Of a stretch of DNA of 64,000 bases, positions 9,378 through 17,633 are shown piece after piece. The notes below the pieces were generated by a model. That model was given only the letters and a program-made list of their open reading frames with translations. It was not told the origin of the DNA and did no database searches. Both the position numbers and the translations under genes were made by a program. The number at the start of each line of letters is the position of its first letter. The stretch's first letter is position 1. The DNA lies in NCBI GenBank assembly GCA_030849945.1, contig JAVDKK010000006.1, forward strand, positions 124,001 to 188,000, in the 5' to 3' direction. Source of the stretch: Schauerella fraxinea (GTDB lineage: Bacteria > Pseudomonadota > Gammaproteobacteria > Burkholderiales > Burkholderiaceae_B).

Positions 9378-9773
9378 ATGTTTGCCAATTCGCAACTGAT
9401 GGGTATGGATCTGGCTTTTCCGGATGTGTGCCTGACGCCGATGCCGGTGCCCACGCCGATTCCTTATCCCGACATGGCGTTCGGGCCCACCGCCATCCCG
9501 GTGTGCTGGAACATCCTTTATCAATGCGTGCCCGCCCACAACATGGTGGCCACCGTGACGCCGATCACGTTGGGCGATACGCCCGGTGTGGCGCTCGGCG
9601 TGGCATCGGGCACCGTGATGGGCCCGTCGCGCCACATTACCGGCGCGTTCACGATGCTGTTGAAGGGCTTGCCGGCATCGCGTCTGACGAGTCTGTCGCT
9701 GCAGAATTCCACCAACATGGTCGGCATGCGTATCGTGCCCAGCCAGCTCAAGATTCTGGTGCTGGCCGCTTGA
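9378..9773 (+). CDS. DUF4150 PAAR-like tip protein
   Basis: A 131-residue protein of the DUF4150 PAAR-like family, which caps the VgrG spike and links it to cargo. Family features seen are the proline-rich N-terminus with CLTPMPVPTPIPYPDMA, the central NMVATVTPITLGD turn, and the GVASGTVMGPSRHITGAFT segment. It stands alone rather than being fused to a toxin. The next gene starts at a TTG whose last two bases are the first two of this gene's TGA, which implies coupled translation of tip and cargo. Confidence 0.93.
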   Translation: MFANSQLMGMDLAFPDVCLTPMPVPTPIPYPDMAFGPTAIPVCWNILYQCVPAHNMVATVTPITLGDTPGVALGVASGTVMGPSRHITGAFTMLLKGLPASRLTSLSLQNSTNMVGMRIVPSQLKILVLAA

Positions 9774-10975
9774 GCATCCGGCAACTCGAACAGAGCGGTG
9801 AGGTCGCGACTTTGCGTCGCGGCGGTGAGGTGTTGCTGGTTGGGCCTTGGTATTGCTTTCAGGGCGTGACCCGCCGCGCGACGATCACAAACGCCGACGA
9901 CCTACGCCGCGCGCTCTACCCGTATCTCGGCGACGATGCCTCGCGCAGTGCGTTGGCGCGGATGTACAGCCGGATCATGTGCACGCAGTCGGTCGCGTGG
10001 CAGAATTCGGCGGAGGGTGTCGCCAATCATATCGGCGCGATGGCGCAAGGCGGTGCAATCGCAGCCATCGTGCTGCCGGACTTGTCCGGTGAATCCGACC
10101 CTCGCGTGTCGGCAGTCGCATCGACGGAGATGCAGCAGCGCGCGGGGCCGGTCAGCCGGTGGCCGTTGTCGGCGCGATTTGCGTATGTTCTGGAGAACGC
10201 GCCCAGCCATATGAGCAGTGCGGCCGCGCAGGAATTCCGCAAGCTGCTCTCGCCGGAAGCGATCGGCACGATGGTCGCCGTGCTGGTGGTGTGGGCGGCC
10301 TCGCATGCCGTGGGTGTGGGCGTTGCGATCGATGCCGTGCTGGTCGCCGTCGGGTTTGCCTTGGCCGGATGGGCCATCTTCGATGCGCTCGGGAGTCTTT
10401 ACGACTTCATTATGTTGACCAAGAATGCCGAACGAATCGATGACCTTGACCGGGCGGCACGGGCGCTTGCCGATGGCGTGGCTCATTTGGGCGTGGGCGT
10501 CGTCGTCGCTTTGCTGACGCGCGGCGCCGGCCGGCTGACGCGCGGGTCCGCCGAAGCGTCGCCGCGGCGACTGAGTACGCGGGAAGACGTGCCATCGCGT
10601 GGGCAGGGAGGCGGTGGGCCGCCGAATCCGCGCCGCGGAACGCTTTCTGACCAAGAAGCGCGTGAATGGTATCTGCGCCAAGAGGCCGACATACCCTCGC
10701 GCCTGGATCGGACACAACCAATCGAGTCACAAGCTCGGCAAGCTTTTGACCTTCGCAATCAGGCGCGTACTGAAGCCAGGGAATTGATGGCGGATCGCGT
10801 CAAAGCCGCCGAACTAATGCGCAAAGAACCCAACATGACCTGGCAGCAGATCACCGAAAAGTACGCAGCCCGCGGTCACACGGGTGACGATCTCTACCGC
10901 GCTATCATCGGCAGCTCCCAGCGGTCTCGGGCCAGCGTGAACAATGCGCTGGGTGTAGATCCCAGCAAACTATGA
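9770..10975 (+). CDS. Putative T6SS effector: hydrophobic Tre1-type N-domain plus polymorphic toxin C-terminus
   Basis: The likely start is TTG at 9770, overlapping the PAAR-like stop, giving 401 residues. The same frame is open back to 9428, but that stretch only shadows the tip gene. Residues 1-150 are a mixed domain. About 155-245 hold two or three hydrophobic helices (GTMVAVLVVWAASHAVGVG, LVAVGFALAGWAIFDALG) that recall the DUF6861 N-domain of Tre1-like effectors. A Gly/Pro/Arg-rich linker at about 255-285 leads to a compact last domain of about 110 residues (EAREWYLRQEADIPSRLD, QARQAFDLRNQARTEARELM, TWQQITEKY, SSQRSRASVNNALG). I recall this module at C-termini of Rhs-type polymorphic toxins but cannot name its activity. 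A small gene follows 13 bp later, as an immunity gene should. Confidence 0.72.
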   Translation: MSIRQLEQSGEVATLRRGGEVLLVGPWYCFQGVTRRATITNADDLRRALYPYLGDDASRSALARMYSRIMCTQSVAWQNSAEGVANHIGAMAQGGAIAAIVLPDLSGESDPRVSAVASTEMQQRAGPVSRWPLSARFAYVLENAPSHMSSAAAQEFRKLLSPEAIGTMVAVLVVWAASHAVGVGVAIDAVLVAVGFALAGWAIFDALGSLYDFIMLTKNAERIDDLDRAARALADGVAHLGVGVVVALLTRGAGRLTRGSAEASPRRLSTREDVPSRGQGGGGPPNPRRGTLSDQEAREWYLRQEADIPSRLDRTQPIESQARQAFDLRNQARTEARELMADRVKAAELMRKEPNMTWQQITEKYAARGHTGDDLYRAIIGSSQRSRASVNNALGVDPSKL

Positions 10976-10988
10976 CAAGGACAGGATT

Positions 10989-11291
10989 ATGGGTCAGGCA
11001 GTGGTGCTTACTGAACAATCCGGCAAGGCTGAAGCAGACATCGTCGCGGTCCAGGACTATGAGGGATTTGCATCGATCGCTGCTTTTTTGGTGCAGATCA
11101 AAGGCGCCGAGATTCTCTCGCGCACTGATGGTCCCGAGTCGCGCGTTTGGGAGTTTGTGCTGGAGGGCAAGCAGCTCACGTTGACGAACAATCCTTACGG
11201 CAACACCTTGAAGGCCAGGGCTGCCGAGGCCAACGCGCTGGTGGTTGCCCTGGCGGAAGACCTCGAGCAGCGGCTGTCCGGCGTCGCGTGA
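10989..11291 (+). CDS. Putative immunity protein to the upstream effector
   Basis: A 100-residue soluble acidic protein (AVQDYEGFASIAAFLVQIKGA, DGPESRVWEFVLEGKQL), with no signal peptide. It starts 13 bp after the effector stop with AGGACAGG just before the ATG. Position, size and the drop in GC shared with the effector tail point to an immunity partner. The lack of an export signal suggests the toxin acts in the cytoplasm. I do not recognise the family with confidence. It closes the island: the next gene is convergent. Confidence 0.65.
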   Translation: MGQAVVLTEQSGKAEADIVAVQDYEGFASIAAFLVQIKGAEILSRTDGPESRVWEFVLEGKQLTLTNNPYGNTLKARAAEANALVVALAEDLEQRLSGVA

Positions 11292-11344
11292 GGGGCGAGA
11301 CGTCCGCCCGCCGCACAACGCTGTGCAGCAAGCGCTCTCCCGGC

Positions 11345-12256
11345 TTACTGCCCCGCGTTTGAGTAGGTGATGGCGGAGTTGTACGCCCGCACCATCTGAT
11401 CGAAGTCGCGCGGCTCCTTGCGTTGCTTAAAGCTGCGGTAGCTGCCCAGCATGTTGTTCAACTGATCGGTGATGCTGCCGAGTGAGGTGGCTTGCGGGCC
11501 TTTCAACTTGGCTTGCTCGGTGCGCAGCGCAGCCAGCGATGCATCGATCTCGGCCACGAGTTTGTCGGCTTGCGCGAAGTCGCTGTCGGACGCCGCATCC
11601 ACCAGGTCGCTGCCGCGCAGGGTGGCGATCGTGAGGTGATAGCCGGTCATGTTGCCGGCCTTCTTGTAGGCTTCGGCACGTTCGGCGTCGCGTTTCTTCT
11701 GATGGGCACCCAACGCCGCTTCCATCTCTTCCATGCCTTGCAGCACGCCGGTGTAGGCGGCGCGCATCGGGGCATCGGCGGCTTTTGCCTTCGCGAGCTT
11801 GTCGTCGCGGTAGGCGGCGCTCTTGAAGTACGGGTTCATCTCGCGCAATTGCGCGGCCAGCGCGTCGCCATTCTCGATCAACTTGTCGGCGGCGCGGTCG
11901 GCCGCTTCCGTGCCATCGACTTTCATTGCGCGGCCGGCCTTCAGGCTATCCACCGCCTGCACGACCTGATTGTCGTTGTTGAAGAAGTAGATGTTGTTCT
12001 TCATGTCGTTTTTGGCGACATTGATGCGCGCCCAGTCTTCGGCGTTCTTCTGCGTTTGGTTGGTTTGCAGACGATTGAAGCCGCTGACGTAGGCGTTGTA
12101 CTTTTCATCGATATTCGCCGTGGCGGAGGTGGCTGCGGTGCCAGCTTTCGCGGTTTCGGTTTTATCGCCGCACGCCGCAAGGGAAAGCGTGAGCGCCAAT
12201 GCGCCGAGCGCCATGATGGACGTTGTCTTGCGCGTTGCTGTGTGTACCGCGTTCAT
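11345..12256 (-). CDS. DUF3829 (YiiG-like) lipoprotein
   Basis: A 303-residue exported lipoprotein of the DUF3829 family. The ATG at 12256 gives a short signal peptide (MALGALALTLSLAAC) ending in a lipobox with Cys near residue 28; an upstream extension of the frame to 12766 lacks any signal. The mature part is helical and alanine/lysine-rich (EKYNAYVSGFNRLQ, RDFDQMVRAYNSAI). The function of the family is not known. It is divergent from another lipoprotein (DUF3053) at 12485, whose start of the mature protein (CGDKEPE) resembles the CGDKTET here, so the pair may be related in origin or share regulation. Confidence 0.85.
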   Translation of the reverse strand: MNAVHTATRKTTSIMALGALALTLSLAACGDKTETAKAGTAATSATANIDEKYNAYVSGFNRLQTNQTQKNAEDWARINVAKNDMKNNIYFFNNDNQVVQAVDSLKAGRAMKVDGTEAADRAADKLIENGDALAAQLREMNPYFKSAAYRDDKLAKAKAADAPMRAAYTGVLQGMEEMEAALGAHQKKRDAERAEAYKKAGNMTGYHLTIATLRGSDLVDAASDSDFAQADKLVAEIDASLAALRTEQAKLKGPQATSLGSITDQLNNMLGSYRSFKQRKEPRDFDQMVRAYNSAITYSNAGQ

Positions 12257-12484
12257 ACTGCTACCTGTTCCGTATGGAAGTTTTTGAGAGCGCGCAGCGT
12301 AGCAGTGCCGCAAGACTGTGCCGGGCCGCCGTAACCTTGATTTACCAGTGCGAAATTTGGTAGCACTTCGTGGATACTCGTAAGCATCGGGCGCAATCGA
12401 AACAAAGCTTTGCCCCCTGCGCGCGACGCGCGCGTCAAGGCTAAAGTGGCGGCCCACCGGCACCTTTTGGCCGGGATGAGTTAA

Positions 12485-13198
12485 ATGGATGTGGCAATGA
12501 AAGTGGTATCCCGTGCGTGGCTCGCGCTGTTTTTGACCGTTCCCCTGTTGCTCGCCGCCTGCGGCGACAAGGAACCCGAACAACGCGCGGCGTTCAGCCA
12601 ATTTCTGCAAACGCGCATTATCGACAAGCCGGGTACGCGCGTGCCGCAGCCGACAGAAGAAGAGAAGAAAACGTTTGGCGACTATGCGTCGCACTACGCC
12701 GTCATTACCGATTTTCACGCCGGCATGAACAAGTCGGTGACGCCGCTGGGCACCGCCTTGCAGCAAGGCTCAATTCGCAGCGTGAGCGATCTGGTGGCGC
12801 GCCGTGGTGATCTGGAAAAAGCCCGCACGACGATGACGGAAATTCGCACCGCGATCGAAAAGCAGCAAGCTAAAGCCGACGCCGCGCGCGCCAAGCTCAA
12901 GCAGCCGGACGACTTGAAGAAGGTGTACGACGCGGCCTACGACCGCACCGTGACGCAGCCCGCAAACGGATTCAAAACGGTGTTCCCGTTGGCCGACGCG
13001 TCGTTGCAACGTGCCATCGATACCGCAGACTACGTCGAAAAGAACAAGTCGAAAATCGAGATCAAGGGGTCGATCGTGCAAGTGTCCGATCCGAAGGTCC
13101 AGGCCGAACTGAATCAACGGCTGCAAGCGATGAACGAGCAGGCTGCCGGTTTGAACAAGGCGCAAGCCGATATGCAGAAGATGATCACGGGTCGCTGA
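12485..13198 (+). CDS. DUF3053 (YiaF-like) lipoprotein
   Basis: A 237-residue lipoprotein. Its signal peptide (VVSRAWLALFLTVPLLLAAC) ends in a LAAC lipobox. The mature region matches DUF3053: CGDKEPEQRAAFSQFLQTRI, then EKKTFGDYASHYAVITDFHAGMN and a long coiled-coil-like stretch rich in K, A and Q. The family is uncharacterised. A second ATG five codons in (MKVVSRA) is an equally good start. A strong terminator follows at 13271-13305. Confidence 0.88.
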   Translation: MDVAMKVVSRAWLALFLTVPLLLAACGDKEPEQRAAFSQFLQTRIIDKPGTRVPQPTEEEKKTFGDYASHYAVITDFHAGMNKSVTPLGTALQQGSIRSVSDLVARRGDLEKARTTMTEIRTAIEKQQAKADAARAKLKQPDDLKKVYDAAYDRTVTQPANGFKTVFPLADASLQRAIDTADYVEKNKSKIEIKGSIVQVSDPKVQAELNQRLQAMNEQAAGLNKAQADMQKMITGR

Positions 13199-13270
13199 TC
13201 CGGCACAACAAGTGGGCGAACTGGGTTCGCATTCTTGTTGGAAAATAATGCTACTGCGCATTGAACGGCA

Positions 13271-13305
13271 CCCCAAGGTTGGAAACAACCTTGGGGTATT
13301 TTTTT
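13271..13305 (+). terminator. Rho-independent terminator after DUF3053 gene
   Basis: A perfect 10-bp stem CCCCAAGGTT / AACCTTGGGG with the six-base loop GGAAAC, followed by TATTTTTTT on the plus strand. The other strand lacks a T run, so it terminates the rightward lipoprotein gene. Confidence 0.95.
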
Positions 13306-13316
13306 ATGGGCGAAAC

Positions 13317-14222
13317 CTATTGCGCCGCAGGCTTGAACGACGCGGTTTCGGCGATCAGCCAGCGCTTGAGAATCTCGACGGCGGGCCGCGCCGAGGCACC
13401 GCGGCGATGTACGAGGTAATAGCCCTTTTCGAGCGTCAGCCGTTCCTTTGGAAACGGCTCGATCAGCGTGCCAACCTGCAGCTCTTCTTCGGCCAGCAGC
13501 GGGCTGGTCAGGACCAGACCTTGACCGCGCACGGCAGCGTCGATGGTCATCAACGATTGGTCGAAATGCACGCTCGATAACGCCGGGTGAAGCCCGATAT
13601 CGATGTGTGCAAAGGCAGCGAGCCAGCGCTCCCAATGGGGATGCAGGGTGTTGTGCAGCAACGTGGTGCGCGCCACATCCGCGGGCCGCTTGAGCTTCAT
13701 CTTCCTGGCGTATGCCGGGCTGCAATAGACGCGTGCCTCATCCGGATGCAACAGCAGCGTGTCCAGTTGTGGGGCATGGCCGTCGAAATAACGAATGGCC
13801 AGATCGATCGTCTCGCTGTCGAAGTCGGTCATGGTCGTGGCCGAACTGAGGTGAATGGCGAGGGTGGGGTGCGCCGCCAGAAACTGCGGCAGCCGGCGCG
13901 CGAACCAGCGCGCGGCCAAGGTGGGTGGCATGGTCAGCCACACCCCGTTGCTGCGTTGCGCGCGCAATCCCCAACTGGCTTGCGAGAGCTCGGTCAGTGC
14001 CGGTTGAATGCGCGCCCAGTAGGCCAGTGCATCGGGCGTGGGTTCGACCTCGCGCACACGGCGGATGAAGAGCCGCACCCCAAGCCAGTCTTCGAGCTTG
14101 CGCACCTGCTGCCCGATCGCACCCGGGGTGACGTTGAGTTCTGCTGCCGCCATAGAAAAACTGCGGTGTCGAAGTGCGGATTCGAACGCAGTGATGGCTT
14201 TGAGAGGCGGAGGCGGTTTCAT
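13317..14222 (-). CDS. LysR-family regulator, GcvA-like
   Basis: A 301-residue regulator. The N-terminal winged helix (PPLKAITAFESALRHRSFS, AAELNVTPGAIGQQVRKLED) and the following VWLTMPPTLAARWFARRLP motif are those of the GcvA subgroup, with a periplasmic-binding-fold effector domain from about residue 95. The start ATG at 14222 faces the EamA transporter gene at 14318, 95 bp away, so it probably regulates that transporter. The short inverted repeat TAGA-N5-TCTA at about 14225-14237 lies in that gap. Confidence 0.93.
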   Translation of the reverse strand: MKPPPPLKAITAFESALRHRSFSMAAAELNVTPGAIGQQVRKLEDWLGVRLFIRRVREVEPTPDALAYWARIQPALTELSQASWGLRAQRSNGVWLTMPPTLAARWFARRLPQFLAAHPTLAIHLSSATTMTDFDSETIDLAIRYFDGHAPQLDTLLLHPDEARVYCSPAYARKMKLKRPADVARTTLLHNTLHPHWERWLAAFAHIDIGLHPALSSVHFDQSLMTIDAAVRGQGLVLTSPLLAEEELQVGTLIEPFPKERLTLEKGYYLVHRRGASARPAVEILKRWLIAETASFKPAAQ

Positions 14223-14317
14223 GGTAGAGAAATTCTATCCCATGCGGCATCTTTTATCGGTTGTTCGCACTTGCCTGCAGTTTCACAATCGAGACTTCCA
14301 ATGATGATCTTGGCGGT

Positions 14318-15220
14318 ATGACTGTGAAGCGTTCAGCCTATGTGGCGTTTGCCCTGCTTGGTGTGATCTGGGGCAGCAACTTTATTTTCATGAAATGGGC
14401 CGTGGCCTGGATCACGCCTGGCCAAGTGGTGCTGTTGCGGGTGCTGTTCGGTTTCGTACCGCTTCTGGTGTATGCACTGATGCGCGGTGCGTTGCACTGG
14501 CGCGACTTGCGCCACGCGCCCCATTTTCTGGTGATGGCGCTGCTGGCGACTGCCCTCTATTACTACGCCTTTGCGCAGGGCGCGGCATTGCTGCCCTCCA
14601 GCGTGGCGGGGATGTTGAGCGGCGCGATTCCGCTGTTCACGTTCCTGGCAGCAATGTTGTTTCTGCGCGAGGAGCGTTTGAACCGGTGCATCGCACTCGG
14701 TATTGCGCTCGGGTTTGCTGGGGTGCTGTTGATCGCGAAGCCATGGGCAATGGGTCAAGCCGGATTCGACGCGCGTGGCGTGGCGTATATGGTGCTGGGC
14801 TCGTTGAGCGTGGGCGTCTCGTTTGTGTATGCGCGGCTGTTCATCACGCGATTGCGGCTGACGCCGCTGGCGCTGTCCACCTATCAAACGGGCATGGCCT
14901 TGATCCTGATTGCCTTGGTCACCGATCTGCACGGCATCGACCACATCTTGCAAGACAGCCGCGCCGTGGCCGGTGTGGTGTTGGGATTGGGGCTATTGGG
15001 CACGGGCGTGGCCTACATGCTCTATTACTTCATCGTCGATCGGCTCGGCGCGGTAGCGGCATCGGGCGTGACGTATCTGCCGCCGATTGTGGCGCTCGGG
15101 GTGGGGGTGGTGTTGGTGCATGAGCCCGTGCAGATGTCGGATCTCATTGCGGTGGCGGCGATTCTGATTGGCGTGTACGTGCTGCAACGTGGCCGCGCGG
15201 CGCGTGCCGCAGCCGCTTGA
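14318..15220 (+). CDS. EamA/DMT-family transporter
   Basis: A 300-residue inner-membrane protein with ten predicted helices in two EamA repeats (ALLGVIWGSNFIFMKWAVAW opening the first, VLGSLSVGVSFVYARLF the second). The ATG at 14318 begins directly before the first helix; a reading from 14261 adds a hydrophilic leader and is less likely. Family members export metabolites or amino acids. The substrate is unknown. It is divergent from the GcvA-like regulator. Confidence 0.9.
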   Translation: MTVKRSAYVAFALLGVIWGSNFIFMKWAVAWITPGQVVLLRVLFGFVPLLVYALMRGALHWRDLRHAPHFLVMALLATALYYYAFAQGAALLPSSVAGMLSGAIPLFTFLAAMLFLREERLNRCIALGIALGFAGVLLIAKPWAMGQAGFDARGVAYMVLGSLSVGVSFVYARLFITRLRLTPLALSTYQTGMALILIALVTDLHGIDHILQDSRAVAGVVLGLGLLGTGVAYMLYYFIVDRLGAVAASGVTYLPPIVALGVGVVLVHEPVQMSDLIAVAAILIGVYVLQRGRAARAAAA

Positions 15221-15236
15221 ACCAGTGCTGAACGGC

Positions 15237-15272
15237 GGTATGGCACCGGGGGGGGGCCGGTATGGTACCGGG
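15237..15272. repeat. Direct repeat of a 14-bp GGTATGG(C/T)ACCGGG unit
   Basis: Two copies, at 15237-15250 and 15259-15272, differ at one base and are separated by a G-rich spacer giving a run of nine Gs. They lie just after the EamA gene. The rest of the gap up to 15487 has no gene. It does contain a second pair of ACCCCTT direct repeats and a GGGG-N11-CCCC hairpin at about 15443-15463. Confidence 0.7.
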
Positions 15273-15487
15273 CGGGATCCAAGTGGCGTATTTGGGGATC
15301 AGGGATGTCCGCGCTGGGTGAAGGCGCGATTGGCGCGGCCCGTCGGTTTCATCAGCCCGATCGATGGCCTGACAGGGGTAGGGAAATCAAATGAAAACGT
15401 CACACTCTCGATTCGCGCCCGATCGCAGGACGTGAAACTATAGGGGGTTGTGTTTTCACCCCTTGACTCAAGCGGAGCACCCCTTAC

Positions 15488-16090
15488 GTGACCGATAAGC
15501 TTTCTATCGACGCCGATCCTTCCAAAATCGCAACCGATGCTGCAGCCGACGCTGCAACCGATGCCGCAACCGATGCGGCAAATGACACCGACACCGACAC
15601 CGACACCGATCTGGAGACCAACGAGCCGGTCAAAACGATGGAGCCCCGGCTCTGGCGCGACGATGGCTGGACGGCGCGCGTGATCAAGAACGAGGACGAT
15701 GACGGCTGGGCTGTCGAAATGACCCTGGACGGCGAATCCGAACCGTCGCTGGTCGGACCCTGGACGATGGGACGCGACAAGAAAAACCCCAAGCCGCTCG
15801 ATCCGCCGGCGTTCTTCACTTTGGTCAAGACGGCTAATGAGGTGTTGCGCCGTCACGAGCAGCAACTGCACGCCATGCTGCACAAGAGCGTGAAGGTGCG
15901 CGGCGAGGATGGTGGCAGCATCACCGTCAAACTCGATATCGACCCGAATGAAGATAATCCCACCGCCGTATTGAGCGCCTACGATGTGCTGGGCGAAGAG
16001 CTGGGACGTGCTAGCGTGGCGCCAAGCTACAAGCTAAATGTTGAGCGAGCCGGCAAGTGGATTGCGGGTGGCTTTGGAAAGCCGGAGTGA
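15488..16090 (+). CDS. Conserved hypothetical protein with acidic Ala-Thr-Asp repeat leader
   Basis: A 200-residue soluble protein from a GTG start at 15488. Residues 12-42 are a low-complexity acidic stretch (repeats of DAAT/DTDT, from tandem GAC-ACC-like codons). The rest is a compact domain (MEPRLWRDDGWTARVIKNED, WAVEMTLDGESEP, GPWTMGRDKKNPKPLD, HAMLHKSVKV) with a C-terminal KLNVERAGKWIAGGFG. I do not recognise a named family. The composition suggests a cytoplasmic protein. It has its own promoter region and is not obviously in an operon. The acidic leader may vary in length between strains because it is repeat-coded. Confidence 0.75.
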   Translation: MTDKLSIDADPSKIATDAAADAATDAATDAANDTDTDTDTDLETNEPVKTMEPRLWRDDGWTARVIKNEDDDGWAVEMTLDGESEPSLVGPWTMGRDKKNPKPLDPPAFFTLVKTANEVLRRHEQQLHAMLHKSVKVRGEDGGSITVKLDIDPNEDNPTAVLSAYDVLGEELGRASVAPSYKLNVERAGKWIAGGFGKPE

Positions 16091-16140
16091 TCGAGGCGTA
16101 CTCCATGTATTGAAAGGCTACGGCAGGATTTAAGGTGGAG

Positions 16141-16178
16141 ATGACCGGCGCGCAAGGCTTTCGGCGTCGCGCGGTCAT
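16141..16178. other. Hairpin upstream of response regulator
   Basis: The arms ATGACC-G-GCGCG (16141-16152) and CGCGC-GGTCAT (16168-16178) pair over 11 bp with one bulged G and a 15-base loop. No T run follows on either strand, so it is not a standard terminator. It lies 30 bp before the regulator start and may act in its mRNA leader or as a binding site. Confidence 0.45.
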
Positions 16179-16208
16179 TAAAGCAAACCATCTTGAAGGG
16201 ACTCTGCC

Positions 16209-16997
16209 ATGCTTAACCCCGCTTGCTTTCCCGTGCGCGTCGCGATTCTGGATGACCACGCCGTCGTTCGTGTCGGACTGGCGGCAACCCTCTCGCAGGA
16301 GTGGGATCTGCGCGTGGTCGGCGGCTTCGCCGACAGCCGGTCGATGTTGAACGCGCTGCCCGATCTGCACGTCGATGTTCTGCTCACCGACTATTCGCTT
16401 GGGCCGGACGAAATCGATGGCGTCGCACTTGTGCGCGCCGTGCGCACCAAGTTTCCCGCCTGCAAGGTGCTGGTCGTGTCGTCGCACGATCAGCCCGCTA
16501 TCGTGGCGCTCAGCTTGCGGGCCGGCGCCCACGGCTACGTGACCAAATCCCAGGCCATCCATTCGGTCGCCAAAGCGGTGCGGATCGTGGCGGCCGGCAT
16601 GCGATACCTCGACGATTACATGGCCTACGAACTCGAACTCGCGGCAACCGAACCCACCGACGACGTCAACGGGCATTTGCCGGGCGCGCATGCCGTGCTG
16701 AACTGCCCGGATCTCAGCGTGCGCGAACGCGAGGTGATGCGGTGCTTCTTGAACGGCATGTCGGTGACGCAGATCGCCGAGAAATTCAAGCGCAGCACGA
16801 AAACGATCAGCACGCAGAAGGCGGGCGCTTATCGCAAACTGGGCGTGGGTTCGGATGCGGCGTTTTTCAAGCTCAAGCATCTCGCCCATCGCGAGGATAA
16901 AACCGAGCGTGGCAGTTTGGGCTGGCAGGATGGCGTGGGATGCAACGTCTTCGTCGACCTCGATACCGAGCGGCACGACGAGGGACCAAAAAGCTGA
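16209..16997 (+). CDS. NarL/FixJ-type response regulator (RcsB-like)
   Basis: A 262-residue two-component regulator. The receiver has acidic residues D15 and D16, phospho-acceptor D61 (LLTDYS), S91/S92 and K113 (YVTKSQ), so it should be phosphorylatable. A LuxR-type helix-turn-helix lies at about 165-215 (LSVREREVMRCFLNGMSVTQIAEKF, then STKTISTQKAGAYRKLGV). A 40-residue tail follows the DNA-binding domain, longer than usual. TDYSLGPDEIDG and the sharing of STKTIS resemble RcsB/EvgA relatives. No histidine kinase gene is adjacent, so it is an orphan in this window. Confidence 0.93.
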   Translation: MLNPACFPVRVAILDDHAVVRVGLAATLSQEWDLRVVGGFADSRSMLNALPDLHVDVLLTDYSLGPDEIDGVALVRAVRTKFPACKVLVVSSHDQPAIVALSLRAGAHGYVTKSQAIHSVAKAVRIVAAGMRYLDDYMAYELELAATEPTDDVNGHLPGAHAVLNCPDLSVREREVMRCFLNGMSVTQIAEKFKRSTKTISTQKAGAYRKLGVGSDAAFFKLKHLAHREDKTERGSLGWQDGVGCNVFVDLDTERHDEGPKS

Positions 16998-17000
16998 CGG

Positions 17001-17633
17001 CTACTTGCCTGCCAGGATCCGGTCGACCAGTGCTTCGTGGCCTTGGGGGTCATTCGCACCCGATATCACCTGCACCACCGCGAGCGTCGGGCCGGATGCG
17101 GCCAGCAACGCCGTGCTGAGCGCGGCGCCGCCGTCGATGATATCGGTGGCGTCGATGCGGCGCATGCCCAGGCCTTTCACCATGATCGTTTTTTCGCTCT
17201 GCACCTGATAGCGCGGGTGCGCACGCTTTTGCTGGGCGTTGTAGCCAGCGCCGGCGCCCGTCAGGAAGATATTGTCGTTCTTGCCGACCTGCGTGCCCGA
17301 GGGGTTGGGCGCTTCGCTTACCACCACGATCTTGCGGTCGTCATCGCTTGCGAACATCGACCCCCATGCACTGCCGTCGCCGGGCGTGCCGCTGCTGCGC
17401 TTGATCTCGCGGCCCGCGTACGAGGCAGGAAGGGTGAAACTGAATTGCTTCTTCAGTAATGCGAATCTGTGTGGGGCCGCTTGGGGCGCCGCCTGCACGC
17501 GCGGGGTAGACGCCTGCGCTGTGCGTGTCGCAGGCGCCGGGTTCGGCTGCGCGGACCACGCCGGGCCGGCCACGCTTGCCAGTGCCGCGCCCACCACGGC
17601 CACGCGCCACATCCGTTGCACCGCATTCGCCAT
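17001..17633 (-). CDS. Secreted hypothetical protein, paralogue of 25173-25733
   Basis: A 210-residue exported protein. The ATG at 17633 gives a signal peptide (MWRVAVVGAALASVAGPAWSA, cleaved after AWSA). A Pro/Ala/Thr-rich spacer follows, then a domain of about 140 residues. That domain aligns along its length with the protein at 25173-25733: FALLKKQFSFTLPASY versus LTLLGGPLTFTLDGYV, YQVQSEKTIMVKGLGMRRID versus YQVISEKTENVNGLKVHHIE, ATDIIDG versus ATDNMDG, and VVQVISGANDPQGHEALVD versus VIQVISGSRDKAGHLAAVN. The fold resembles small periplasmic proteins of the DcrB/PsbP kind only in general pattern. Function unknown. It is convergent with the response regulator, four bases apart. Confidence 0.82.
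   Translation of the reverse strand: MANAVQRMWRVAVVGAALASVAGPAWSAQPNPAPATRTAQASTPRVQAAPQAAPHRFALLKKQFSFTLPASYAGREIKRSSGTPGDGSAWGSMFASDDDRKIVVVSEAPNPSGTQVGKNDNIFLTGAGAGYNAQQKRAHPRYQVQSEKTIMVKGLGMRRIDATDIIDGGAALSTALLAASGPTLAVVQVISGANDPQGHEALVDRILAGK

Noticed and set aside
9428..9769. Upstream extension of the effector frame
   Set aside because: It overlaps the DUF4150 gene in another frame and has a composition unlike a protein domain; the TTG at 9770 fits better.
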